From: an uncultured Bryobacteraceae bacterium
GTDB taxonomy: Bacteria; Acidobacteriota; Terriglobia; Bryobacterales; Bryobacteraceae
Assembly (NCBI GenBank): GCA_938027685.1
Contig: CALJAM010000030.1
Location: forward strand, 1-64,000
Direction of reading: 5' to 3'
Length of the DNA stretch: 64,000 nt
Shown: positions 53,151 through 62,110 of the stretch, piece by piece
Layout: each line of letters starts with the position of its first letter
How positions within the stretch are numbered: the first letter of the stretch is position 1
The notes under the pieces: model-generated
What the model saw: only the letters and a program-made list of their open reading frames with translations
Told to the model about the DNA's origin: nothing
Database searches by the model: none
Made by a program: the position numbers and the translations under genes

Positions 53151-55610
53151 TTAGATTTCCTGCGCGTGGCGCTGCGCCGAGCGGTCCAGCTCTTCGACGA
53201 GCGCTTTCGCGTAGTCGCCGCCCGGCGCCTGGCGTGCCGCGTGCAGGTAAGGATTCATGACGCAAGCCCGAAGGACGACCAGGCCCTCGCGCAGATACTC
53301 ATCTTCGGCGCCCGCGTCCAGTCCGCAACGCGTGAAGAAAGCCCGGAGGCTGTCGGCGGAATATTCCGGCGCTTGAATACGCGTGTGCGAGAGGAAAAAG
53401 GCCTGGCCGTAACTGTACTCCCGCTCACCGAGCTCGGAAAGGATGGTGAAGTCCTCGTAGACCGCCTCGGTGAGACGATTCATGGCGGCCAGCGAACCGC
53501 TGTCCTTCCGTTTCACGACGAAGCAGACGATGTTGGTATCGGGCTGCTCGGCGGTCAGGGTAACAAAGCGAGTGGACCGGCGATCACCGCTGAGCGCGTC
53601 CCAGCGGTTGAGCCATTCATAGAGTTCGCGGGCAGCCAGCAGGGACTGCTTGATGATACGGCCGTGGCCGCGAGCAGTCAGCGGGATGGTTTTGACGGCG
53701 AGCCAAAGGGCCGCGGCGGCGGCGCCCGGTTTCGAACCCTCGAGAATGAACGGGCTGAAGGAGTCGATTACGACACGTCCACCCGGGCTGTCGATCTGCC
53801 GGTGTCTTGGCGGGGTGTGCAGGAGGGGATCCACCGTGGCGGCCGTCACGTAAGGGGCGCGTTGGAGTACAAATAGCCGCACCCGGTCATTGCGGAAGGC
53901 AACGCAGCCACAAGGATAAGGCACGTATCCCATCTTGTGCGGGTCCACCGTGATGGAATCTGCTTCCGGGAAGGCGACGAAGGCGTTTCCGACTTCCGGA
54001 CTGGGCCAGTTGATGGCGAATCGCCTGCCAACCCCGTCCAGACGCAAGGCGATTTCTTCGCGCACGAACTCCCGCACCCAGTGGCTGAGATCCGCAGGAT
54101 TCAGGCGGAAATTTTCTAGGGGCGGCTCGGTGGGGTGGTGTTCGAAGCGTTCGGGAAAGCGCTCCAGCGCGCGCAGGTAGGCTTGGTAATCTTGCGCTTC
54201 CAGTAGCTTGCCCATGCGCGTCAGCTCACGCTCGGTGTTGCGCCGGAACCGACTCTCAGCGAGCTCGCTGCGCTCGGGGGCGGAGGCGCCATCCTGCGAG
54301 ACGCGTTCCAGCAGTTCGGCGACGCGCGCTGCGAAGCGGCGGTGCCAGTCTGCAAGGTCGCCCTCGTAAGGCACGTCGAGATGCCGTCCGACCTTCAAGG
54401 CCAGCGCCACCGCGCGGTCCTTGGCTTCGATCGAGAACAGCGCACGGATGAAACCGCCCCAGGCCGCGTCCAGGTGGAGCCAGAAGGAGGCGCCGTGGTT
54501 CTTTTCGAATTCGGCGCGTAGGCGGGCAATCCGGTGCACGGGGTCCACAGCACCTTCCTCGGTCGTGCCCGCCGTTGCGACCACGCACAGCGGCACACGG
54601 CGTTGTTCGACGACTTGCAGCAGACGCCGACCGAGATCATCCACATCCATGCGGAAGGCGGAGTCGGTTTTTACTTGCACCAAGTTGGCCTGGCCCACTC
54701 CGATGACGTCGGCGGCCTTGGCGATCGAATAGTGCCGACTGCCGGCCACCAGAATGACGGGCGGGAAATCCGCGAACCAGCGTCCGACACCGCCTGCCGG
54801 CGCGTAGTCGGTCTCGTTCAGGTACGTCCAGGCCGCCCGCCAGAGCGGGTCGCCCGCCTCGACGATTTTCTGCTTGCGTAAGGCCTGGATGTAGCGGGGC
54901 AGCAGGAAGATCGCCTCGCGGGGCTTGATGAGCAGGAGCCGGTAGGAATCCACATGCCGGATGTCCGAGCGCGCGCCGTCGGGGAGCTGGACGGTGATCT
55001 CAAGCCCGTGCCGCCGTGCCACCTCCTGAACCGCGAGGGGGAAGTACCGGACCTGGCGGGCGATCCAAAGCGCTTCAATGTTCGCCGTGGTACCGCCGGA
55101 GGTGATGTGAGCCCATCCGTACTCCTTGCGACCTGCACGCTCGTAATATCGGCGGGCGTCCTCGCCGGGGGGAGGCGGTTCGGGAGGCGGCTCGTAGCCC
55201 AGCATGGCGAGTACCGCGGCTGTGGCTTCGATTTCCAGCTCGGTGGTGACGGGCGCAGCTTCAGGAGTTACGTTGTTCGGGTTGAACATCAGGCCGGTCA
55301 TAAAGCCCAGGGTCGAAGCCATCGTCGTGTCGGAGAGCATGTGCCCCATGTATCGCGGGCTGTAAAAGGGGAAGTTGCGGCGGAGGGCAGCCAGCAGTTC
55401 GTCGAGGCGCTCGCGGAGGGCATCGTGCTCGGCGGCGAACTCGCGCTGGATACTGCGCGTAATCAGGATCGGATCTCCGGGGAAATAGTTCTTGCGCCAG
55501 TGAAAGTAATCGCGAAGGGCCTGAAGCAGGAGGTTCTCCATGACATCGGCGTTTTCGGCTTTGGGTCCGAGGAACCAGGCGAGGTGGCGTTGAAGGTTGG
55601 CTGCGCCCAT
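53151..55610 (-). CDS. large group II PLP-dependent decarboxylase
   Basis: This 819-residue protein is far longer than the usual 450-550 of glutamate/tyrosine/aromatic amino acid decarboxylases. The core is recognisable: SPRYMGHMLSDTTMAS, MFNPNNVTPEAAPVTTELE, HITSGGTTANIEALW, VVATAGTTEEGAVDP, FWLHLDAAWGG (Asp381) and the PLP lysine in DSITVDPHKMGY (Lys559). Asp and Lys are normally about 35-60 residues apart; here they are 178, so roughly 140 residues are inserted (about 393-548), rich in charged helices. A second extension lies at about 200-295. The substrate is unknown. GAGGCCGGAA precedes the ATG. Confidence 0.85.
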   Translation of the reverse strand: MGAANLQRHLAWFLGPKAENADVMENLLLQALRDYFHWRKNYFPGDPILITRSIQREFAAEHDALRERLDELLAALRRNFPFYSPRYMGHMLSDTTMASTLGFMTGLMFNPNNVTPEAAPVTTELEIEATAAVLAMLGYEPPPEPPPPGEDARRYYERAGRKEYGWAHITSGGTTANIEALWIARQVRYFPLAVQEVARRHGLEITVQLPDGARSDIRHVDSYRLLLIKPREAIFLLPRYIQALRKQKIVEAGDPLWRAAWTYLNETDYAPAGGVGRWFADFPPVILVAGSRHYSIAKAADVIGVGQANLVQVKTDSAFRMDVDDLGRRLLQVVEQRRVPLCVVATAGTTEEGAVDPVHRIARLRAEFEKNHGASFWLHLDAAWGGFIRALFSIEAKDRAVALALKVGRHLDVPYEGDLADWHRRFAARVAELLERVSQDGASAPERSELAESRFRRNTERELTRMGKLLEAQDYQAYLRALERFPERFEHHPTEPPLENFRLNPADLSHWVREFVREEIALRLDGVGRRFAINWPSPEVGNAFVAFPEADSITVDPHKMGYVPYPCGCVAFRNDRVRLFVLQRAPYVTAATVDPLLHTPPRHRQIDSPGGRVVIDSFSPFILEGSKPGAAAAALWLAVKTIPLTARGHGRIIKQSLLAARELYEWLNRWDALSGDRRSTRFVTLTAEQPDTNIVCFVVKRKDSGSLAAMNRLTEAVYEDFTILSELGEREYSYGQAFFLSHTRIQAPEYSADSLRAFFTRCGLDAGAEDEYLREGLVVLRACVMNPYLHAARQAPGGDYAKALVEELDRSAQRHAQEI

Positions 55611-55677
55611 TTCCGGCCTCGCTTCTAGTGTACGACGGAGGGTGGTAGGTATAGCACCACCTGCAGGGGGTGCTATG

Positions 55678-56652
55678 CTAACCGGAGAGTCCCTCCCAGA
55701 TCAGCGCGGCAAAGCGCCGGCGAGTCAGGAAGCCCATCGCCTCGTAGAGGGCTACGGCACGCCGGTTGACCGCGGTCACCGTCAGGCTGACCCTGCGCGC
55801 GCCGAGTTCGGCCAGCGAGATCAGCGAGCGCCGCAGCAATTCATAGCCGATGCCCCGTCCGCGACTCTCGGGCGTGACGCAGACTTGCGTGATGTGACCG
55901 ACGTCGCCGGCGACGAGGCTGACCAGACAAATTCCGCAAAGCCGCCCGCTGGAAGGATCCAACGCCACCCAGGAAGCTTCGCGGCAGAACCTCCCACAGC
56001 CGGGGTACTGAATGATGTTGTGCAGGAAGCGGCGGGCGCCGGCCGCAGAACGATACTGCTCGTTGATCTCCCCGTCTATGTGTCCTTGGTAAGCCTCCGC
56101 GATGACCTGTGCGGCTGCCTCCTGCAGAGGGTCCTGCCAGAGTTGAAAGGCCGCTCCCGTATCGGTGCGCGGCGGCAGCAGACGCGCGGGCGCCGTGTCC
56201 GCCGCCATGAACTGCCGTTCGAAGCGCCTGAGGTGTTCGGCGCCGGGCAGCGGACGCACGAGGGCGTCCTCCAGGAGCATGAGCTGCGATTCGATGCGGC
56301 GCACCTGTCGGCTGGTGCGCAAGGCGTCCAGCACCGCGCCCAGCAGGCGCGCTTCCCCGCCCTGTCGGCGGAAGGCCTGCATGACGTACAGGTCCCCCAC
56401 CAGCCCTTTACGCTCTTCGGCAACGAAGTAGGTGTAGCCTACGGCTCGGTCGCCCTCGATCAGAGCGAACCCGGCCAGCGATGCCGTCCCCACGTAGCGG
56501 CGCACCAGATCGGCAGTGGGTAGGAAATCCCAGTCCAGATCGTCACGCCAGGCGCGTGTCTCCTCGTCGAGCAGCTCGTCCAACGCGCCGGCGCGTATGC
56601 GGGCGAGCGGCAAGAGCCGACTTCCCGCGGTGCTCGGGGATGCTTGCGCCAT
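55678..56652 (-). CDS. tandem GNAT acetyltransferase
   Basis: This is a 324-residue protein with two GNAT domains. The N-terminal one (about 15-140) retains VGYTYFVAEERKGLVGDLYVMQAFRRQG, with a degenerate acetyl-CoA loop. The C-terminal one (about 175-320) is canonical: ICLVSLVAGDVGHITQVCVTPESRGRGIGYELLRRSL and VSLTVTAVNRRAVALYEAMGF. Mycothiol synthase has the same tandem layout, but this may be another acyltransferase. A TATAAT box stands 9 nt before the ATG. It is followed by the decarboxylase on the same strand. Confidence 0.82.
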   Translation of the reverse strand: MAQASPSTAGSRLLPLARIRAGALDELLDEETRAWRDDLDWDFLPTADLVRRYVGTASLAGFALIEGDRAVGYTYFVAEERKGLVGDLYVMQAFRRQGGEARLLGAVLDALRTSRQVRRIESQLMLLEDALVRPLPGAEHLRRFERQFMAADTAPARLLPPRTDTGAAFQLWQDPLQEAAAQVIAEAYQGHIDGEINEQYRSAAGARRFLHNIIQYPGCGRFCREASWVALDPSSGRLCGICLVSLVAGDVGHITQVCVTPESRGRGIGYELLRRSLISLAELGARRVSLTVTAVNRRAVALYEAMGFLTRRRFAALIWEGLSG

Positions 56653-56701
56653 CCAAGGCGCATTATAGGCCAGGGAGAACTAGGTCGGACGCACGAGCCG
56701 G

Positions 56702-57889
56702 TCAGGCTCGTCCCTGCAGGAACCGGCGGATGGACCGCGTCGCCTGGCGGATTCGGTGCTCGTTTTCCACTAGTGCGAAACGCACGTAGCCTTCGCCGAG
56801 CGGCCCGAACCCAACGCCGGGGGAAACCGCAACCAGGGCGCGTTCCAGCAGCAGCTTGGCGAACTCCAGCGAACCCATCTCCCGATACGCCTCGGGAAGG
56901 GGGGCCCAGACGAACATCGATGCGCGCGGGGGCGCGACGTCCCATCCGGCACGTCTTAGGCCCTCCACGAGTACGTCGCGCCGTTTCTGGTAGGTGGCGG
57001 CGATCCGGCGGGTCTCCTCCTCGCACTCCCGCAACGCGATGATGGCGGCGATCTGGATGGGCTGGAAGACGCCGTAATCCAGGTAACTCTTGATGCGCGC
57101 GAGCGCTGCGATCATGCGCGCGTTGCCCAAGCAGAAGCCCACCCGCCAGCCCGCCATGTTGTAGGACTTGGACATGGAGAAGATCTCGACCGCGAGCTCC
57201 TTGGCGCCGTCCACCTGCAGGATGCTGGGCGCGCGGTAGCCGTCAAAGCAGATGTCGGCGTACGCGAAGTCGTGCACGACCATGGCCTCGTACTGGCGCG
57301 CCAGCGCGATAAGGCGTCGAAAGAAATCCAGCTCCACGCAGTGGGTTGTAGGATTGTGCGGGAACGAGACCAGGATGAGACGTGGACGCGGGCCGTGCCG
57401 GCAAACTTCCTCGAGGCGTCCGAGGAATTCTTCGGGGCTGGGCATAGGCAACAACACCGTTTGTCCTTCGGCCATGAGCACGCCGTACTGGTGAATGGGA
57501 TAGCAGGGACTGGGCGTGACGACGACGTCGCCCGGACCGACGACCGCAAAGAGCAGGTGAGCCAGCGCGTCTTTGGCGCCCATGGTGACGATGGCTTCCC
57601 GTTCCGGGTCAAGCTCTACTCCGTAGTTGGCCTGGTAGCGCTTGCAGATCTCCTCGCGCAGTTTGCCTATGCCGCGGGATACCGAGTAACGATGATTGCG
57701 CGGGTTGCGGACGGCCTCGATCAACTTGTTGACCACCGGCTTGGGGGTGGCGCCGTCGGGGTTGCCCATTCCCAGGTCCACCACGTCCAGTTGCGCCGCC
57801 CGCAGCCGCGCCTTCATCTCGTTGACCACGGCGAACACGTAGGGCGGCAGTTTCTGGATGCGGTGAAACTCGACAATCGTCTCCTGCAT
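56702..57889 (-). CDS. AlaC-like class I aminotransferase
   Basis: This 395-residue fold-type I PLP enzyme has DLGMGNPDGATPKPVV, the PLP-binding GAKDALAHLLFA, SFPHNPTTHCVELDFF, HDFAYADICFDGY, and the Schiff-base lysine in EIFSMSKSYNMAGWRVGF. SPGVGFGPLGEGYVRFAL is the C-terminal Arg motif. This is the LL-DAP aminotransferase/AlaC branch, most likely an alanine or glutamate transaminase. ATG 57889 is chosen over ATG 57898 because TACAAT ends exactly 7 nt before it. Confidence 0.88.
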   Translation of the reverse strand: MQETIVEFHRIQKLPPYVFAVVNEMKARLRAAQLDVVDLGMGNPDGATPKPVVNKLIEAVRNPRNHRYSVSRGIGKLREEICKRYQANYGVELDPEREAIVTMGAKDALAHLLFAVVGPGDVVVTPSPCYPIHQYGVLMAEGQTVLLPMPSPEEFLGRLEEVCRHGPRPRLILVSFPHNPTTHCVELDFFRRLIALARQYEAMVVHDFAYADICFDGYRAPSILQVDGAKELAVEIFSMSKSYNMAGWRVGFCLGNARMIAALARIKSYLDYGVFQPIQIAAIIALRECEEETRRIAATYQKRRDVLVEGLRRAGWDVAPPRASMFVWAPLPEAYREMGSLEFAKLLLERALVAVSPGVGFGPLGEGYVRFALVENEHRIRQATRSIRRFLQGRA

Positions 57890-57896
57890 TCCTTTC

Positions 57897-57946
57897 ATTG
57901 TAATAGGAACGTAGGCGCGGCCCCGCGGCGGGCGACACGCTATGAT
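57897..57946. promoter_or_regulatory. divergent leaderless-type promoters, aminotransferase and DUF362
   Basis: On the minus strand TACAAT (57902-57897) ends 7 nt before ATG 57889. On the plus strand TATGAT (57941-57946) ends 7 nt before ATG 57954. Both genes lack a ribosome site. The gap between the two start codons is 64 bp. Confidence 0.5.
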
Positions 57947-57953
57947 TTAGGTT

Positions 57954-59195
57954 ATGAGCTGGACGCGCAGGCAATTCCTGGCCGCCGCAGCGGCGCCGAG
58001 GGCGGCCAAACCAGCCTATTTCGGCCTGCACCCTTTCATCGAGGCCAACCCCAAGGCGGTTTTCATCCGCCGCACGAAGGTGCGCGACAAGACCGACGCC
58101 GACGCCAAACGCCGCGAAGGGCTCGAGCTGGCCCGCGAGATTTTCCGACTGCGCGATAGCCCCGGCATTCCGCTCACGCACCGTATCGTGCTCAAACCCA
58201 ACCCGACCCCGGTGCGGAGTCCCAGCCGGCCCGAGATCGAGCTATGGGGAGCAGCCACCGATCCAGATTTCTACGAGGGTCTGATCATCGGCCTGAAAGA
58301 GCTCGGCCTGCGCAAATTCTACTTCGCCGACGCCAACCACCGTCATTCGCTCAACTGGCGCGGATTCCTCGACATTCACGACCGTCACGGCGTGGAGACC
58401 GCCGATCCGGATCGCCGCCCGCGGCACTTTCGCGACGGCTTCCAGCTGACCTGGAGCAAGGTGCCCGACCCGGTGATCTTCAAGCGCATCCCGCATTATG
58501 CCCCGGTCAACGAGCCCGACACCTGGCTGCTCAACGTCGCCAAGTGGAAGGCCCACGGCATGTGCATGACGCTTTCGGTGAAGAACGAACAGGGCCTGGT
58601 GGTGATGCCCTTCGTGCGCTTCTGCCAGGGCTGGCGAATGGTCACAGGCGTGCCCGAGTACATGAAGCCGGAGATATGTCCGGACGCCGAGGAGCGCGTG
58701 AAGCGCTACTTCGAGAACCACCGCCGTCTTGGTTACTCACGTTACGACAGCCGCGCCCCGCTGGGGCCCATGGAGCAGGAAATCTGGGCGCAGAAGACCT
58801 GCGACCACATGAGCGTGATGCGCACCGGCCTGGCCGTCATCGAGGGCATTTACGGCCGGGACGGCAACGGCTTTGAAATAGGCAACGACTATATGACGAA
58901 CCTGGTCATGTTCGGCCTGGACAAGTTCCGTCTGGATATTGTGGGCACGTGGCTTGCCGGTCACGAGCCGGGCAACGTCCATCTGTTCCGCATCGCCAAG
59001 GAACGTGGATTGAGCGATACTTTCAACCCGTGGGAGATTCCAGTCTACGAATGGGAGCCTGGGGGACGGCCCGTGCGGCGTAAGCTGAGCGATTTCCCGC
59101 GCACCCCGCTCAAGACTTACTATTTGCAGCGCGAAGGCGAGCCGCTGTTCCACCTGGTAAACGAGCCGTTCGATTACGATAAGGTCAAGGTGTAA
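57954..59195 (+). CDS. DUF362-like protein, Tat-exported
   Basis: This 413-residue protein has a short Tat signal (TRRQFLAAAAAPRAA). DUF362-like features include TKVRDKTDADAKRREGLELAREIF, HRIVLKPNPTP, YEGLIIGLKELGLRKFYFADA, and NVAKWKAHGMCMTLSVKNEQGLV. Some DUF362 proteins bind an iron-sulfur cluster; the CxxC motifs of those members are absent. The function is unknown. The predicted transcription start coincides with the ATG. Confidence 0.75.
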   Translation: MSWTRRQFLAAAAAPRAAKPAYFGLHPFIEANPKAVFIRRTKVRDKTDADAKRREGLELAREIFRLRDSPGIPLTHRIVLKPNPTPVRSPSRPEIELWGAATDPDFYEGLIIGLKELGLRKFYFADANHRHSLNWRGFLDIHDRHGVETADPDRRPRHFRDGFQLTWSKVPDPVIFKRIPHYAPVNEPDTWLLNVAKWKAHGMCMTLSVKNEQGLVVMPFVRFCQGWRMVTGVPEYMKPEICPDAEERVKRYFENHRRLGYSRYDSRAPLGPMEQEIWAQKTCDHMSVMRTGLAVIEGIYGRDGNGFEIGNDYMTNLVMFGLDKFRLDIVGTWLAGHEPGNVHLFRIAKERGLSDTFNPWEIPVYEWEPGGRPVRRKLSDFPRTPLKTYYLQREGEPLFHLVNEPFDYDKVKV

Positions 59196-59235
59196 GTTTC
59201 CTACCGGCGGCGAGAATAGGCTGTCGTTGCCTGCC

Positions 59236-59988
59236 ATGACTCCGGAAAAACCAGCGACGGTGACGCCTGTCGCACTGTTGATTTTCGATCTCGACGGCAC
59301 GCTGATCGACTCGCGCGAGGACCTGGCCAACGCGGTCAACGCCACACGGCTCTCCCTGGGTCTAGCCCCGCTGGATTTGAAGCTCATCGCCTCCTACGTG
59401 GGCGACGGCGCTCCGGTGCTGATGCGGCGAGCCTTGGGTCCCGAGTTCTCCGACGAGGAGATCCAGCGGGCTCTTGAGTATTTCCTCACTTACTACGGCG
59501 AGCACAAGCTGGATTGCACTCGACCCTATCCCGGAGTCTCCGAGGCGCTCGAACGTTTCGCCCGGGCGGGCGTCAAGATGGCCGTACTCACCAACAAGCC
59601 GGTACGCATCAGTCGCGCCATCCTGGAGGGCCTGGATCTGGCGCGATACTTTTTCGCGGTCTACGGAGGCAACAGCTTTCCGGAGAAAAAGCCGCACCCG
59701 ATCGGCGTCGAGACGTTATGTCGGGAGGCCGGCGTGCCTCGGGAGAAGACCATGCTGGTCGGCGATAGCGCCGTGGACGTGCGCACGGCGCGCAACGCGG
59801 GGGTGCGCGTCTGCGGCGTTACCTACGGCTTCCAACCCGAAACGCTTACGGCCGAGCCGCCCGATCTGCTGGTGGATTCCCTGGTCGAGCTGGCCGATCG
59901 GCTCGGCATCGTCCCGGCGCCCGGTCTCAGTCAGGCCGAGCCTCCAGCAGCAGATGCCGCTGGAATTCGACCTGCAGAAAAGCCGTAG
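59236..59988 (+). CDS. gph: phosphoglycolate phosphatase-like HAD hydrolase
   Basis: This 250-residue protein has LLIFDLDGTLIDSREDLANAVN (Asp nucleophile and acid), RPYPGVSEALERFARAGVKMAVLTNKP (motif II Thr), KKPHPIGVETL (motif III Lys), and MLVGDSAVDVRTARNAGVRVCGVTYG (motif IV Asp). The pattern fits phosphoglycolate phosphatase, which detoxifies 2-phosphoglycolate. ATG 59236 is preferred to TTG 59227. The last 62 bp overlap the convergent GH36 gene. Confidence 0.83.
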   Translation: MTPEKPATVTPVALLIFDLDGTLIDSREDLANAVNATRLSLGLAPLDLKLIASYVGDGAPVLMRRALGPEFSDEEIQRALEYFLTYYGEHKLDCTRPYPGVSEALERFARAGVKMAVLTNKPVRISRAILEGLDLARYFFAVYGGNSFPEKKPHPIGVETLCREAGVPREKTMLVGDSAVDVRTARNAGVRVCGVTYGFQPETLTAEPPDLLVDSLVELADRLGIVPAPGLSQAEPPAADAAGIRPAEKP

Positions 59989-61993
59989 GGCCCCGCACCG
60001 TGCCCAGGTCGCGCCCGTTCACGTAGTCCGTGACGCGGTAGGCGCGGGCGGCCAGCCCTCGCAACTGGATGGGACCCTTATGATTCGGCGCGAAGAAGGC
60101 GTAATACATCCGGTCCTGCATACGTAGGGCGTGCGCTTCGGGACGGTCGAAGCCGATATCGTAAAGCTCGCCGAGATACTGCCCGCGGGACAACATTCTT
60201 TGCCGATAAATTTCAAGCCACTTGCGGAAATGTTTCTCTCTTTCCGGCGTCAGATCGCCACGACCCTTGCGCTCGCCTCCGGAGCCGGGCGGCCAGCGGA
60301 AGTTACTGCCGGGAACGCCGCCGATCCCAATGACGGAGGCGAAATCGAGACCCTCATCACTCATCTCCACATGGTCCCCGAAGTAGGCGATTCCGTCGCC
60401 GTGCAGCGCCTTGAGCGTCTTACCCTTCAGACGCACCTGCCAGGAGCTGCGAGGGTCGGAAGCCACGGTCATGTTCAGATAAGGCAGGTAGTGGAAGGCA
60501 TAAGCCGTTCCGCAGGGACAGATTTCGATCAGCGCGTCGGGCTTGATCGCGAGGGCGGCGTCGCAGATGGCTCGGAAGAACTCGGGCAGAGCCTCCGCGG
60601 ATTGCTCGGGCCTTGCGTGCTTGTGGGTAGGATTGTAGCAGGGCGGCACGCCGTTGAGGTGCTGACCGTCGATTTTGAGCCCGTCGTAGTTCCACTCGCG
60701 TAGAAACTTGACGACCAGTCGGCGATGATAGTCGACTACGGCGGGATGCGCCGGACAGAGATACCAGGAATCCCACCAGGTGATTTTTCGGGGCGAGCCG
60801 TCGGCGTCGAGCAGTAACAGCTCCCGGTGCTTCTTAAGAAGTTCGGTGTCCGGATCGGCAGCCAGGGGCGCCCACCAGAGTTGCGCCAGGAACCCTTCGG
60901 CATGGAACTTATCGACCATAGCGCGCATGTCCCGATCGCCGCCGGGAAATTTCTGCGGGTCCAGGAACCAATCGCCTTCGGAGGTCTGCCAGCCGTCGTC
61001 GAGCGTAACCCATCCGAAGCCGAGTTTCTTAACCATGGGCAGCGCGCCGTAGATCTGGGCGGGCGTGAAGTGGCGCCCGTAGCCCCATCCGCACCAAAGC
61101 GGCAGAAAGGCGCTTGCGGGAGCGGCGCGGAACCGGAAGCCCAGTCGCGCCATGGCGCGACTGTAATCGCGCAGGGGCTGGAAGTGATCGCCGCGATGCA
61201 CGCCGGCAAACGTCCGCCAGGTGGCGAGCCGCTCGCCCGGTCGGAGCGTGAACGCGACCTTTTGATGGACAGCCAAATGCGCGGCGTTGTCGCCTACCTC
61301 CACCGGCAGGGAAACCAGCCTCGGCACGCGCTCCAAATGGCCCGCGGCCAGCCCCGCATCCCGACGCCAGACGACCACCACCGGCGTGCCTCCCCCGTAG
61401 TCGGTGGCGTTCATGCCCAGGAAGTTCTCCTGGCGGAAGCCGGGTCGCATCGGCAACACCCAATCGGGCCGCTTGCTGTAAGATCCGGGTTGAAACGACC
61501 AGAACGGAGGATCGGACGGCGGCGCACTCGCGGCGAGCGAATAATGGTGGTTCGTCCAGCTCTCGACGGTCAGCTCCCCCGCCCCGATGTTCTGATACTC
61601 GACATCGAGGAACACCTGGCGTGGGAACTCGTCGTAAACGGTGGCCCTCACGATCTTGCGGAGGCTTCCGTTTTCGCCCGTCAGCACGGTTTGCCGACCC
61701 GCGCCAAACTCGTCGCGCACTCTCCGGCGGATGACGCCGCGCAGGGCAAAGTCCCGCAAGTCGCTGCCGGAGGCCCGCAGGTACTCGGAAGGAGCGAAAT
61801 CTCCCAGAAGCACGGGGGACTCTCCGATGCGTGCAATCACGCGGCTGTGGAGGTGACGGTCGAACTCGACGATGATCTGGCGCCCTTCGACGCGCACGAG
61901 CGAGGTCGGCGCCTGCAGGGGCGCTGAAGCCCCCGTAATCACCAGCAGGGCAAGCACAAGCCTGCCTTCCACAGGAACGCTGGTCGATGGCAT
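59927..61993 (-). CDS. GH36-like alpha-galactosidase (melibiase)
   Basis: This 688-residue exported protein has a signal (LVLALLVITGASAPLQAP). It has an N-terminal beta-sandwich, then the GH27/36 TIM barrel: FLPLWCGWGYGRHF, LGFGWVTLDDGWQTSEGDWFLDP, GFLAQLWWAPLAADP, and the nucleophile region WNYDGLKIDGQHLNG (KxD Asp), with AYAFHYLPYLNMTVASDPRSSW as the probable acid/base stretch. A C-terminal beta domain follows. It should release alpha-galactose or a related sugar from oligosaccharides. TACGAT lies 9 nt before the ATG, with GGAGG between. Confidence 0.85.
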   Translation of the reverse strand: MPSTSVPVEGRLVLALLVITGASAPLQAPTSLVRVEGRQIIVEFDRHLHSRVIARIGESPVLLGDFAPSEYLRASGSDLRDFALRGVIRRRVRDEFGAGRQTVLTGENGSLRKIVRATVYDEFPRQVFLDVEYQNIGAGELTVESWTNHHYSLAASAPPSDPPFWSFQPGSYSKRPDWVLPMRPGFRQENFLGMNATDYGGGTPVVVVWRRDAGLAAGHLERVPRLVSLPVEVGDNAAHLAVHQKVAFTLRPGERLATWRTFAGVHRGDHFQPLRDYSRAMARLGFRFRAAPASAFLPLWCGWGYGRHFTPAQIYGALPMVKKLGFGWVTLDDGWQTSEGDWFLDPQKFPGGDRDMRAMVDKFHAEGFLAQLWWAPLAADPDTELLKKHRELLLLDADGSPRKITWWDSWYLCPAHPAVVDYHRRLVVKFLREWNYDGLKIDGQHLNGVPPCYNPTHKHARPEQSAEALPEFFRAICDAALAIKPDALIEICPCGTAYAFHYLPYLNMTVASDPRSSWQVRLKGKTLKALHGDGIAYFGDHVEMSDEGLDFASVIGIGGVPGSNFRWPPGSGGERKGRGDLTPEREKHFRKWLEIYRQRMLSRGQYLGELYDIGFDRPEAHALRMQDRMYYAFFAPNHKGPIQLRGLAARAYRVTDYVNGRDLGTVRGPTAFLQVEFQRHLLLEARPD

Positions 61994-62110
61994 TGTGCCT
62001 CCATCGTACTACGAGGACGTGGGCCCAACGCCCGGATCTGCATGGCGGAGGCGCGCGGCGGCTGTTGGCTGTTATCATATAACTCTCATCACGCGCAAGG
62101 AGTGATTTTG

